NCBI RefSeq assembly: GCF_010614725.1
Contig: NZ_JAAEHL010000008.1
Coordinates: forward strand, 248,001 to 312,000
DNA from: Flavobacterium ajazii
Lineage (GTDB): Bacteria; Bacteroidota; Bacteroidia; Flavobacteriales; Flavobacteriaceae
DNA length: 64,000 bases
Direction of reading: 5' to 3'
Shown here: piece by piece, positions 57,106 through 64,000 of the stretch
Layout of the letters: each line of letters opens with the position of its first letter
How positions within the stretch are numbered: position 1 is the stretch's first letter
Position numbers and translations under genes: made by a program
Notes under the pieces: generated by a model
The model's input: only the letters and a program-made list of their open reading frames with translations
Database searches by the model: none
What the model was told of the DNA's origin: nothing

Positions 57106-58503
57106 ATGAAAAAAAGTAATCTTTGGTCGTTACGATTGGGCTTCTCAGGAAATGAAGCCAAAATAATTGAGAAAATTGGATTAGAAAAATTTCTAAAGCG
57201 ATCATACGATTCAAAGTTTGATACACAGCTTCCTGCATTTTTGCAGGGACATCCCCAAACGCTTCTTCAAATGAAAGAATTTCGGGAATCCATTAAAAAT
57301 CTCGATAAGGAAGAAAAAAAGAAAATCCAGAGAGAAGAAATCTATGCTATAGGCGAACTTAAAAAATGGTGGATTGCCAAAATGAATACGGATGAATTTC
57401 CTTTGCGTGAAAAAATGGTTTGTTTCTGGCACAATCATTTTGTATCGACTTCACAAAAAGTAAAAATCAATTACTGGATCTATCAGCACAATATGATTTT
57501 ACGCGAAAATGCTTTTGGAAATTTCAGAGAGCTGACCAAAAAGATGGTAAAATCTAACGCAATGATTAAATACCTGGATAATGTCGATAATAAAAAAGGT
57601 AAAATCAACGAAAACCTGAGCCGTGAACTACTCGAATTATTCACCATTGGAATTGGAAATTATACTGAAGAAGATATTAAAAACGGTGCAAGGGCTTTGG
57701 CTGGACTGACTTATGGTGACGAAGGAGGAGTTTACAAAAAAGGCACAGAGGATAATAGTGACAAAACCTATTTTGGAAAGACAGGAAACTGGAAATCCGA
57801 TGATTTGGTTGATATTATTTTCGAACAAAAAAATATTCCGTATCTCATTACCGGTAAAATCCTAAAATGGTTTCTTTATGATAATCCTTCAGAAAAAATG
57901 GTGAAGTATTATGGTGATTATTTTAGAAAAGTAAATTTTGAAATAGCACCGTTACTGACTAAAATATTTACTGAAGAATATGCTAAGGATATTTCAGGTA
58001 ATAAAATCAAAGATCCGCTGGTTTATATTTTTCAGCTTATTGACGAATTGCAGTTAAAGGATTATGATGAAACCATGATTGCTTTTTTCTTAAAACAGCA
58101 AGGAATGGATTTGTACAATCAAGTTAATGTGAAAGGCTGGGATGGAGGAAATTCCTGGCTTACTTCTCAGGTCTATCTGCAGCGGAATAATACTTCTGAT
58201 ATGCTTTGCAGTGGGAAGAAGCTTTCAAAAAGGGTTATCAATTCGATGAGTAATGAAAATTCAAAACCTAAAGTAGAGTTGGAGAAAAGAGAAGTCAATA
58301 TAGAATTTGATGCCAATGGAAATAACAAAACCATTATAGCCGAATTATCCAACAGGCTTTTATTTAATGTAAATGAATCCATACAAAAGGATATGGAAAA
58401 CTTACTTAAATATGATTTTGATCCTAAAAATACTAATGCTAATTACGCAGTTGTTCGTTTGTTTAATTATATCACTAAATTACCGGAATACCAATTAATT
58501 TAA
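57106..58503 (+). CDS. DUF1800 family protein
   Basis: 465 residues of the DUF1800 family. It has no signal peptide. Seen are LRLGFSGNEAKIIEKIGLEK at the N-terminus, KWWIAKMNTDEFPLREKMVC with FWHNHFVSTSQKVKINYWIY (near residue 86), ENLSRELLELFTIGIGNYTE (near 168) and DDLVDIIFEQKNIPYLITGK. These are the conserved Trp/His/Glu family blocks. Paired 11 bases before a DUF1501 gene, an arrangement known across planctomycetes and Bacteroidota. Function unknown. Confidence 0.85.
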   Translation: MKKSNLWSLRLGFSGNEAKIIEKIGLEKFLKRSYDSKFDTQLPAFLQGHPQTLLQMKEFRESIKNLDKEEKKKIQREEIYAIGELKKWWIAKMNTDEFPLREKMVCFWHNHFVSTSQKVKINYWIYQHNMILRENAFGNFRELTKKMVKSNAMIKYLDNVDNKKGKINENLSRELLELFTIGIGNYTEEDIKNGARALAGLTYGDEGGVYKKGTEDNSDKTYFGKTGNWKSDDLVDIIFEQKNIPYLITGKILKWFLYDNPSEKMVKYYGDYFRKVNFEIAPLLTKIFTEEYAKDISGNKIKDPLVYIFQLIDELQLKDYDETMIAFFLKQQGMDLYNQVNVKGWDGGNSWLTSQVYLQRNNTSDMLCSGKKLSKRVINSMSNENSKPKVELEKREVNIEFDANGNNKTIIAELSNRLLFNVNESIQKDMENLLKYDFDPKNTNANYAVVRLFNYITKLPEYQLI

Positions 58504-58514
58504 AGTTTATCATT

Positions 58515-59681
58515 ATGAACAGAAGAAATTTTCTAACCTTAACGGGGACTTTTACCGGCGGGATGCTGGTGCTTCCAAGCTTTTTGCATGCATTTGGTGA
58601 ACAAAGTAATTTGGTAATCGGTGAGCAATGTCTGGTTTTTGTTCAGCTCAATGGAGGAAACGACGGACTGAATACTTTTATTCCGTATGAAGATCCTTTG
58701 TATTACGACTTTAGAGCCAAAATTGCTTTAAATAAAGATATAGTTGTAGGTAAAAACAAAGGCATGGCGTTTCATCCGGCATTAAAAGATTTTGCCCAGA
58801 TGCAGCAAAACGGAGATTTAAGTGTAATTCAGAATGTGGGGTATCCTGAGCCAGTTCGATCACATTTTCGCAGTCAGGAAATTTGGCAGACAGCTGTTGA
58901 TTCTAATAAATATATAAACGAAGGCTGGTTAGGAAGATATTTAGATTTACAATGTCACGATCATCAGCCAACAGCCGGAATTAATCTGGATGCCATAGAT
59001 AATCTGGCATTGAAGGGATTGGAACCAAACGTGATAACGGTCAAAGATCCTGATCGATTTAAAATAAAATCCAATAAAGAAGATGATGCAAAATTATCCG
59101 ATAATCCACAATTAGATTTTGTTCGAAAAATAGCCAATTCGGTAGTAGAAGGTTCAGATGATATTCAGAATGCATTGAAGCAGTCCAAAACTGAAATCAG
59201 TTATCCGAAAACCGGATTATCTAAAAATCTGGAATGGATTGCAAGACTGGTAAAAGGAAACCTGAATTCTAAAGTGTATTATACTTCCCTTGGTGGATTC
59301 GACACGCACGATAATCAACTTTCTATTCATGAAAGAAAATTGACAGAATTAAATGATGCGTTATTTAGTTTTTATACTGATTTGAAACAGGCTCAATTAC
59401 TTCAAAACGTAACGATTGTTGTGTTTTCTGAATTTGGAAGACGTGTAAAAGACAATGGAAGCGGAACTGATCACGGAACAGCCGCTCCAATGTTCATTAT
59501 CGGAGGTAATAACAAAGGAACAATTTTAGGTAATAATCCAAATTTAGCAGATTTGGATAATGGTGATTTAAAACATCAAATTGATTTTAGGTCTGTCTAC
59601 GCTTCGTTGTTACAGCAAAAAATGGGTTTTGATTATTCAAAAATCGGGATTAAAAATAAACCGGTTTCGGGATTGTTTTAA
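58515..59681 (+). CDS. DUF1501 family protein (Tat-exported)
   Basis: 388 residues with a twin-arginine type signal (MNRRNFLTLTGTFTGGMLVL), then an alkaline-phosphatase/sulfatase-like fold: VFVQLNGGNDGLNTFIPYED near residue 41, VIQNVGYPEPVRSHFRSQEI (near 105), TSLGGFDTHDNQ (near 257) and VFSEFGRRVKDNGSGTDHGT (near 310), the last holding the His and Asp residues of the metal site. Likely works with the DUF1800 partner. A perfect bidirectional terminator follows at 59810. Confidence 0.86.
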   Translation: MNRRNFLTLTGTFTGGMLVLPSFLHAFGEQSNLVIGEQCLVFVQLNGGNDGLNTFIPYEDPLYYDFRAKIALNKDIVVGKNKGMAFHPALKDFAQMQQNGDLSVIQNVGYPEPVRSHFRSQEIWQTAVDSNKYINEGWLGRYLDLQCHDHQPTAGINLDAIDNLALKGLEPNVITVKDPDRFKIKSNKEDDAKLSDNPQLDFVRKIANSVVEGSDDIQNALKQSKTEISYPKTGLSKNLEWIARLVKGNLNSKVYYTSLGGFDTHDNQLSIHERKLTELNDALFSFYTDLKQAQLLQNVTIVVFSEFGRRVKDNGSGTDHGTAAPMFIIGGNNKGTILGNNPNLADLDNGDLKHQIDFRSVYASLLQQKMGFDYSKIGIKNKPVSGLF

Positions 59682-59809
59682 ATTTTGAGATGTTTTTTAC
59701 TCAATCATGTTTCTATTTCTTTTTTCTGCCACAATTTTATATGAAATAATTTTTATTGAAATTAGATTTGACAAAACATGCTATTTCAAAATAATTGATT
59801 TTATAAAAT

Positions 59810-59836
59810 AAAAAAAGAGCCATTGGCTCTTTTTTT
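59810..59836. terminator. Terminator after the DUF1501 gene
   Basis: AAAAAAAGAGCC (59810-59821) and GGCTCTTTTTTT (59825-59836) form a perfect 12-bp stem with loop ATT and T/A runs on both strands. Intrinsic terminator of the DUF1800-DUF1501 transcript. Confidence 0.9.
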
Positions 59837-59838
59837 AG

Positions 59839-60032
59839 GCTTTGTTTAAATGGGAACAAATAGCTTTATAGTCCCTTGCTCTGTTTTTTGAAGGAGAAAC
59901 TTAGCTTTTCCTTGTGCTTTGTTTTTTTGGGACAAATAGCTTTATGAACCCAAGTGCTCTGTTTTTTGTGGGCTAAACTTAGCTTTGCCCATGCTTTGTT
60001 TTTTAGGGATCAATTAGCTTTATAAACCCTTG
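59839..60032. repeat. Array of five alternating hairpin units (77-bp super-period)
   Basis: Units at 59839-59877, 59878-59915, 59916-59955, 59956-59992 and 59993-60032. Odd units start GCTTTGTTT and carry an AAATAGCTTTAT- or AATTAGCTTTAT-type loop; even units start GCTCTGTTTTTTG and carry AAACTTAGCTTT. Each has a stem of its own sequence: GGGA/TCCC, AAGGA/TCCTT, TTGGG/CCCAA, TGGGC/GCCCA, AGGG/CCCT. The stems differ but remain paired, while loop and T-run are kept. Odd units begin exactly 77 bases apart. A decayed sixth unit follows. No spacers separate the units, so it is not a CRISPR array. Confidence 0.85.
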
Positions 60033-60388
60033 TTCTATTTAGTTTAGCAAATTTCATTTATTATGATGAGGTTTGCAATACCTGTTTTTAGTGATTTTTT
60101 GTTATAAATTAAATTTTAGGTTTGAAACAATTTAAAGGAGTGTAATAATGAAGTTAAAAACGTATTACTAATATTTTAAAGAGAAAATGTGTTTATGGTT
60201 TAAGAAGAATGTTTAAATGATCTGGATTTACAAATTGGGTTTTTATTTTTTCAAAGGATAAAATTTTTAAAATGGGCTTATAGTCAATTGAATAAATGGT
60301 GTTTCGAGTGTTCTTTGTTGAAATATCATACAAAACCGCCTAAATTTGTTAAGAATTCCTTTTTTGTTTCATAAAATGCATTATTTTT

Positions 60389-60419
60389 TTTGGTGAGGTT
60401 AAAATAATTTATACATTCG
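60389..60419 (+). promoter_or_regulatory. Promoter of the aromatic amino-acid operon
   Basis: TTTG at 60389-60392, 19 bases, then TACATTCG at 60412-60419 (one mismatch from TAnnTTTG). Transcription should start near 60426, 23 bases before the leader peptide ATG. Confidence 0.75.
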
Positions 60420-60448
60420 CACAGAATTTAAAAAATAACACAAACAAA

Positions 60449-60508
60449 ATGGCGACTAACCGTTTTTATTTTAGCAACAACTTTTATTTCTTCTTTAGTA
60501 GAAGTTAG
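60449..60508 (+). CDS. Phe/Tyr-rich leader peptide
   Basis: A 19-codon frame, MATNRFYFSNNFYFFFSRS, then TAG. Six Phe and two Tyr codons make up 8 of 19, with three Phe codons in a row at 60488-60496. It is preceded by an A-rich stretch typical of start sites here and lies just after the operon promoter. Stalling of the ribosome at these codons when charged tRNA-Phe is scarce would control the attenuator at 60507-60590. The aromatic operon directly downstream fits this role. Confidence 0.85.
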   Translation: MATNRFYFSNNFYFFFSRS

Positions 60509-60590
60509 GATTGTGCTATGGTTATTTGAAACAGAATTAAAGACAAATAAAACTAATATACAATCCTGATGAAAATCAGGATTTTTTTTT
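60505..60590 (+). terminator. Attenuator of the aromatic operon
   Basis: Terminator: AATCCTGA (60562-60569) with TCAGGATT (60576-60583), loop TGAAAA and a T run to 60590, six bases before the dehydratase ATG. Antiterminator: AGGATTGT (60507-60514) with ACAATCCT (60560-60567), 8 bp, extendable to 10 with one G-U pair from 60505. The two share 60562-60567, so only one can form. The antiterminator strand overlaps the leader stop codon: a ribosome finishing the leader covers it and termination follows, while a ribosome stalled at the Phe codons frees it. Confidence 0.85.
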
Positions 60591-60596
60591 GACTAT

Positions 60597-61436
60597 ATGA
60601 CATCTAAAATTGCAATACAAGGTATTAAAGGTTCTTTTCATCATCAGGTTGTGAAAGAGTATTTCTCTGAAAATGTAGATATTGATGAATGCCTGTCTTT
60701 TGAAGAATTGATCGACAGCCTTATTGCCGGAAAATCTGATCAGGCCGTTATGGCGATCGAAAACTCAATTGCGGGTCCGATTATTCCAAATTATGCATTG
60801 ATTGACAAGAACAATCTGCACATAATTGGAGAACATTATTTAAATATTCAGCAGAATTTAATGGCTTTAAAAGGTCAGAAGATCGAAGATATAAGAGAAG
60901 TTCACTCACATCCAATGGCACTTTTGCAGTGTATGGATTTCTTAAAACAATATCCAAATATCAAATTGGTTGAGGATAAAGATACGGCCGAAACAGCAAG
61001 AAGAATTCAGGAAAAGCAGTTAACCGGAATTGCTGCAATTGCGAGTGTAACGGCTTCTGAAATGTACGATCTGGATATTATTGCATCGTCAATTCAAACG
61101 ATCAAAAACAATATGACGCGTTTCGTAATCATCAAAAAGCAAAATTCATTTTTGCCGGAAAGCGAAATCAACAGAGCTTCTGTAAAATTTGAATTGGATC
61201 ATAAAAGAGGAAGTCTGGCAGCGGTTTTGAATGTAATGAGCGACTGCAAACTGAATTTGACAAAAATCCAGTCGCTTCCAAAAATCGAAACGCCTTGGAA
61301 ATATTCATTCTTTGTAGATGTAACATTCGAAAAATATGAAGATTATGCAAAAGCAAAATCGCTCTTAAATATAATGGCAGAATATTTTAAAGTATTAGGA
61401 GAATACAGAAACACAAAACCTTTGACTGAGTCATAA
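60597..61436 (+). CDS. pheA: Prephenate dehydratase (PheA, monofunctional)
   Basis: Converts prephenate to phenylpyruvate. 279 residues: IAIQGIKGSFHHQVVKEYFS at the start, AIENSIAGPIIPNYALID (near residue 60), EVHSHPMALLQCMDFLKQYP and the catalytic TRF in NNMTRFVIIKKQN (near 173), then a C-terminal ACT domain (FELDHKRGSLAAVLNVMSDC and TKIQSLPKIETPWKYSFFVD). The ESRP Phe-binding motif of E. coli PheA reads QSLP here, so feedback may differ. No chorismate mutase is fused; that activity is expected on the DAHP synthase at the end of the operon. Start follows the attenuator by six bases. Confidence 0.92.
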   Translation: MTSKIAIQGIKGSFHHQVVKEYFSENVDIDECLSFEELIDSLIAGKSDQAVMAIENSIAGPIIPNYALIDKNNLHIIGEHYLNIQQNLMALKGQKIEDIREVHSHPMALLQCMDFLKQYPNIKLVEDKDTAETARRIQEKQLTGIAAIASVTASEMYDLDIIASSIQTIKNNMTRFVIIKKQNSFLPESEINRASVKFELDHKRGSLAAVLNVMSDCKLNLTKIQSLPKIETPWKYSFFVDVTFEKYEDYAKAKSLLNIMAEYFKVLGEYRNTKPLTES

Positions 61437-61443
61437 AGTTGAA

Positions 61444-61503
61444 AAGTCGAAAGTCTTAAAGTCAAAAATAAAAGCATATAGCCTAAGGCATAAAGCATAC
61501 AGC
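61444..61503. repeat. AAGTC and AGCATA repeats within the operon
   Basis: Between the dehydratase and aminotransferase genes lie AAGTC words (AAAAGTCGAAAGTCTTAAAG, then TC) followed by AGCATA/GGCATA words (AGCATATAGCCTAAGGCATA, AAGCATACAGC). They are probably a short interspersed satellite of the type common in the group. The operon reads through it. Confidence 0.6.
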
Positions 61504-61516
61504 AAAAATTAAAACA

Positions 61517-62662
61517 ATGAGTACAACAGCAAAACGATTAGACACAGTTGAAGAATACTACTTCTCATCAAAACTTAGAGAAGTTCGTCAGTTGATGTCT
61601 GAAGGAAAACCGATCATCAACATGGGAATTGGAAGCCCTGATTTGAGTCCGTCAAAAGCAGTAATTGAAGCAGTCGCTGCGGCAATTCAAGACGAAAACG
61701 GACATGGCTATCAAAGCTATCAGGGATTGCCAGAAATGAGGCAGGCGATGGCGGATTTTTATCGTGATCAGTTTGGTGTTGAAGTGAATCCGAATAATGA
61801 GATTTTACCTCTTATGGGTTCAAAAGAAGGAATTATGCACATTTCGTTAGCATTTTTAAATGAAGGCGATCACGTTTTGATTCCGAATCCAGGTTATCCA
61901 ACTTATACTTCGGTAACCAATTTGGTTCAGGCAGTTCCGGTTTATTATGATTTGAAAGAAGAAAATGGATGGGAACCGGATTTTGAAGCTCTTGAAAAAT
62001 TAGATCTTTCGAAAGTTAAAATTATGTGGCTGGGTTATCCGCACATGCCAACAGGAGCGAGAGGGAGTTTAGCGTTATTTGAAAAATTGGTTGCTTTTGC
62101 TAAAAAACACAATATATTATTGATCAACGACAATCCGTATAGTTTTGTTTTGAATGATAATCCAATGAGTTTATTGCAAGTTGAAGGTGCGAAAGATGTG
62201 GCTTTAGAATTGAATTCATTAAGTAAGACATTCAACATGGCAGGCTGGAGAGTCGGAATGGTTTTAGGAAATCCTGAAATTATCGACGCGGTCCTAAAAG
62301 TAAAAAGCAACATGGACAGCGGGATGTATTACGGAATTCAGAAAGGAGCAATCGCAGCTTTAAAATGTGATAAATCTTGGTTCGAAGACCAAAACAAAAT
62401 TTACAGACGCCGAAGAGAATTAACGGAGAAGTTAGCAGAAAAGTTAAACTGTAAAGTATATAAAGAAGGAGTTGGTTTATTTGTTTGGGCAAAACTTCCG
62501 GAAGGAATAGCATCAGCAGAAAAGTTCATTGACGAAATATTATATGAGAAACATATTTTCATCACGCCGGGAACCATTTTCGGAAGCAGTGGCGAAGGAT
62601 ATATTAGATTCTCACTTTGTGTAAAAGAAGAAAAAGTACAAGAAGCTATTGATAGATTTTAG
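61517..62662 (+). CDS. PLP-dependent aminotransferase (class I/II)
   Basis: 381 residues, fold-type I. PLP lysine Lys237 in LNSLSKTFNMAGWRVGMVLG, NPGYPTYTSVTNLVQAVP, NDNPYSFVLND and the late arginine in GEGYIRFSLCV. Resembles the aspartate/aromatic and LL-diaminopimelate aminotransferases. Its place between prephenate dehydratase and dehydrogenase suggests transamination of phenylpyruvate and 4-hydroxyphenylpyruvate (or of prephenate). Specificity is not fixed by sequence. Confidence 0.9.
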   Translation: MSTTAKRLDTVEEYYFSSKLREVRQLMSEGKPIINMGIGSPDLSPSKAVIEAVAAAIQDENGHGYQSYQGLPEMRQAMADFYRDQFGVEVNPNNEILPLMGSKEGIMHISLAFLNEGDHVLIPNPGYPTYTSVTNLVQAVPVYYDLKEENGWEPDFEALEKLDLSKVKIMWLGYPHMPTGARGSLALFEKLVAFAKKHNILLINDNPYSFVLNDNPMSLLQVEGAKDVALELNSLSKTFNMAGWRVGMVLGNPEIIDAVLKVKSNMDSGMYYGIQKGAIAALKCDKSWFEDQNKIYRRRRELTEKLAEKLNCKVYKEGVGLFVWAKLPEGIASAEKFIDEILYEKHIFITPGTIFGSSGEGYIRFSLCVKEEKVQEAIDRF

Positions 62663-62707
62663 AAGCAAGAGCCAAGACTTTTTTTAAACTTGGAATTTTT
62701 AAAAATT

Positions 62708-63562
62708 ATGAAAGTATACGTAATAGGAATAGGATTAATAGGCGGTTCGATGGTGCTGGACATCAAAGAACAACATCCTGATTCGACCATTTTTGGAATC
62801 GATAATAACGAGAAACATTTGCAGGAAGCAATTGATCTTGGAGTTATCGATCAGGCAGGAAGCTTTGAAGATCTGGCTCATGCAGATTTTGTAATTGTTT
62901 CGGTTCCGGTAGATGTGGCGCTGACGGTTCTGCCAAAAGTTCTGGACATTGTTGGGGATAAAACAATTGTTTTTGAAGTAGGGTCGACTAAAAAGCCAAT
63001 TTGTGATGCAGTTGCCAATCATCCGAAAAGGAGAAATTTTATTGCTACGCACCCAATTGCAGGAACAGAGTTTTCAGGACCTTCGGCAGCAATAAAAGGT
63101 TTGTTTAAAGGAAAGACAAACATTATCTGCGAAGTGGAAAAAACCGCTTTCAAATTGCAGGAAAAAGCGTTACTGCTTTTCAGCGAAATAGGAATGAGGA
63201 TTCGATATATGGATCCGGTTTCGCACGATAAACACATTGCTTACGTTTCGCATTTATCGCACATCAGTTCGTTTATGCTCGGAAAAACAGTAATGAACAA
63301 AGAAAAAGACGAACAGGATATTTTTGATATGGCGGGAAGTGGATTTGAAAGTACTGTTCGTTTAGCAAAAAGCTCACCAGCGATGTGGACACCGATTTTT
63401 AAGCAGAATAAAGAACATGTTCTGGAAACTTTAGAAGCTTATATTGCAAATCTCAGTCGGTTTAGGGATTTGTTAAAAGAAGAAGATTACAATGCCATTT
63501 TTGAAGAAATGGAAAGTACAAATAAAATAAAAGAGATATTAAACGGATTAATTAAAAAGTAA
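62708..63562 (+). CDS. tyrA: Prephenate dehydrogenase TyrA
   Basis: Oxidises prephenate to 4-hydroxyphenylpyruvate with NAD(P)+. 284 residues: nucleotide-binding VIGIGLIGGSMVLDIKEQ at the start, VSVPVDVAL, THPIAGTEFSGPSAA (His near residue 113), DPVSHDKHIAYVSHLSHISS with the catalytic histidine region, and FESTVRLAKSSPAMW. No fused chorismate mutase. The ATG at 62708 directly precedes the Rossmann strand; an in-frame TTG six codons earlier is less likely. Confidence 0.92.
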   Translation: MKVYVIGIGLIGGSMVLDIKEQHPDSTIFGIDNNEKHLQEAIDLGVIDQAGSFEDLAHADFVIVSVPVDVALTVLPKVLDIVGDKTIVFEVGSTKKPICDAVANHPKRRNFIATHPIAGTEFSGPSAAIKGLFKGKTNIICEVEKTAFKLQEKALLLFSEIGMRIRYMDPVSHDKHIAYVSHLSHISSFMLGKTVMNKEKDEQDIFDMAGSGFESTVRLAKSSPAMWTPIFKQNKEHVLETLEAYIANLSRFRDLLKEEDYNAIFEEMESTNKIKEILNGLIKK

Positions 63563-63575
63563 AAACTATAATAAA

Positions 63576-64000
63576 ATGGAAAATAAGAAAGAAATGAGAA
63601 AGTGGTTAGAAGATTTCAATTTAAATCACCCACTTGTGATAGCTGGACCTTGTAGTGCAGAAACTGAAGATCAGGTATTGAAAATCGCTCACGAATTAAA
63701 AGATTCTAAAGTAAGTGTTTTCAGAGCTGGAATCTGGAAACCAAGAACTCGTCCGGGAGGATTTGAAGGTATTGGAGAAATTGGATTAAAATGGTTGCAA
63801 AAAGCAAAAGCTGAAACTGGTTTATTAATGGGAACAGAAGTTGCGACTGCAGCTCACTGTAAACTAGCTTTAGAATACGATATCGACGTTTTATGGGTTG
63901 GAGCACGTACAACGGCAAACCCTTTTGCAGTTCAGGAAATTGCAGATACTTTAAAAGGAACTGATAAAATAGTTTTGGTTAAAAACCCTGTAAACCCGGA
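63576..64000 (+). CDS. DAHP synthase / chorismate mutase (N-terminal part)
   Basis: First 141 codons of a protein that leaves the window at the right edge. MENKKEMRKWLEDFNLNHP is followed by LVIAGPCSAETEDQVLKIAH, FRAGIWKPRTRPGGFEGIG and LMGTEVATAAHCKLALEYDI, WVGARTTANPFAVQEIADTL. This is the aroF/KDPG-type 3-deoxy-7-phosphoheptulonate synthase; Bacteroidota homologues usually carry a C-terminal AroQ chorismate mutase, which cannot be checked here. It condenses PEP and erythrose 4-phosphate. Last visible gene of the operon with pheA and tyrA. Confidence 0.92.
   Translation, partial: MENKKEMRKWLEDFNLNHPLVIAGPCSAETEDQVLKIAHELKDSKVSVFRAGIWKPRTRPGGFEGIGEIGLKWLQKAKAETGLLMGTEVATAAHCKLALEYDIDVLWVGARTTANPFAVQEIADTLKGTDKIVLVKNPVNP

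Larger units (their letters stand above)
59682..60448. other. Long spacer: terminator, hairpin-repeat array and aromatic-operon leader
   Basis: After the DUF1501 gene come 128 AT-rich bases, the terminator 59810-59836, the hairpin-repeat array 59839-60032 with a degenerate tail to about 60055, then about 330 bases of AT-rich DNA with no supported gene (only frames of 7-14 codons), and the operon promoter at 60389-60419. Confidence 0.7.

Noticed and set aside
59839..60055. CRISPR array
   Set aside because: Units are contiguous with no variable spacers, differ in their stems, and no cas genes are near.

Overview
The window reads as a stretch of chromosome from a member of the Bacteroidota, most likely Flavobacterium. 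The DNA is AT-rich. Genes start without Shine-Dalgarno sequences, and promoters fit the Bacteroidota pattern (TTTG or TTG, about 19-23 bp, then TAnnTTTG). Two proteins end in type IX secretion (T9SS) sorting domains. There are several TonB-dependent receptors and family-typical genes (DUF3098, DUF4271, DUF4296, DUF3109). No tRNA, rRNA, CRISPR array, insertion sequence or prophage was seen.

Layout. 1-2388 (minus): ftsX, DUF3098, uppP, truB. 2757-5474: a secreted delta-60-repeat T9SS substrate. 5762-15426: a molybdenum locus. ModA, a free di-Mop protein, ModB and ModC run on the plus strand. They converge on a minus-strand set: a DNA-binding ModE head without Mop domains, two TonB-dependent receptors sharing an operator-like palindrome, a di-haem peroxidase and a small molybdopterin-fold protein. 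15655-29375: housekeeping genes (leuS, a Zn peptidase, an Lrp regulator, hemD, a mannosyltransferase, pyrC, tyrS, a LuxE-like enzyme). 29483-37340: a phosphate-response cluster (beta-helix lipoprotein, large TonB-dependent receptor, phoB, phoR, OprP-like porin) with TAACA-type repeats spaced 11 bp at the promoters. 37342-52873: glycosyltransferase, a Lys/Ala-rich secreted protein, a 1143-residue outer-membrane protein, aspartate kinase, fbp, TerB, HupE, dCMP deaminase, CtpA-type protease, MarC, DUF3109. 53209-56843: nrdB and nrdA resembling the eukaryotic class Ia enzyme. 57106-59681: a DUF1800/DUF1501 pair. 60389-64000: an aromatic amino-acid operon (prephenate dehydratase, aminotransferase, prephenate dehydrogenase, DAHP synthase).

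The strongest unlisted signals are non-coding. First, the aromatic operon is preceded by a 19-codon leader peptide with six Phe and two Tyr codons. An antiterminator segment overlapping its stop codon competes with a strong terminator placed just before the dehydratase start, which is the full architecture of ribosome-mediated attenuation. Second, 59839-60032 holds five contiguous hairpin units of about 39 nt. They alternate between two types with an exact 77-bp super-period; the stems change sequence but stay paired, and the loops are conserved. Third, the two receptor genes of the molybdenum locus carry the same interrupted palindrome at the same distance from their start codons, and a pair of interleaved stems (pseudoknot or attenuator geometry) follows the first receptor. 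Fourth, leuS carries an in-frame palindromic repeat in its editing domain and a large insertion ahead of KMSKS.

Several families of short interspersed repeats fill the intergenic DNA. They often double as terminators or lie over promoters. Start codons were moved downstream of the longest possible start where a promoter element or signal peptide showed the longer reading frame to be wrong.
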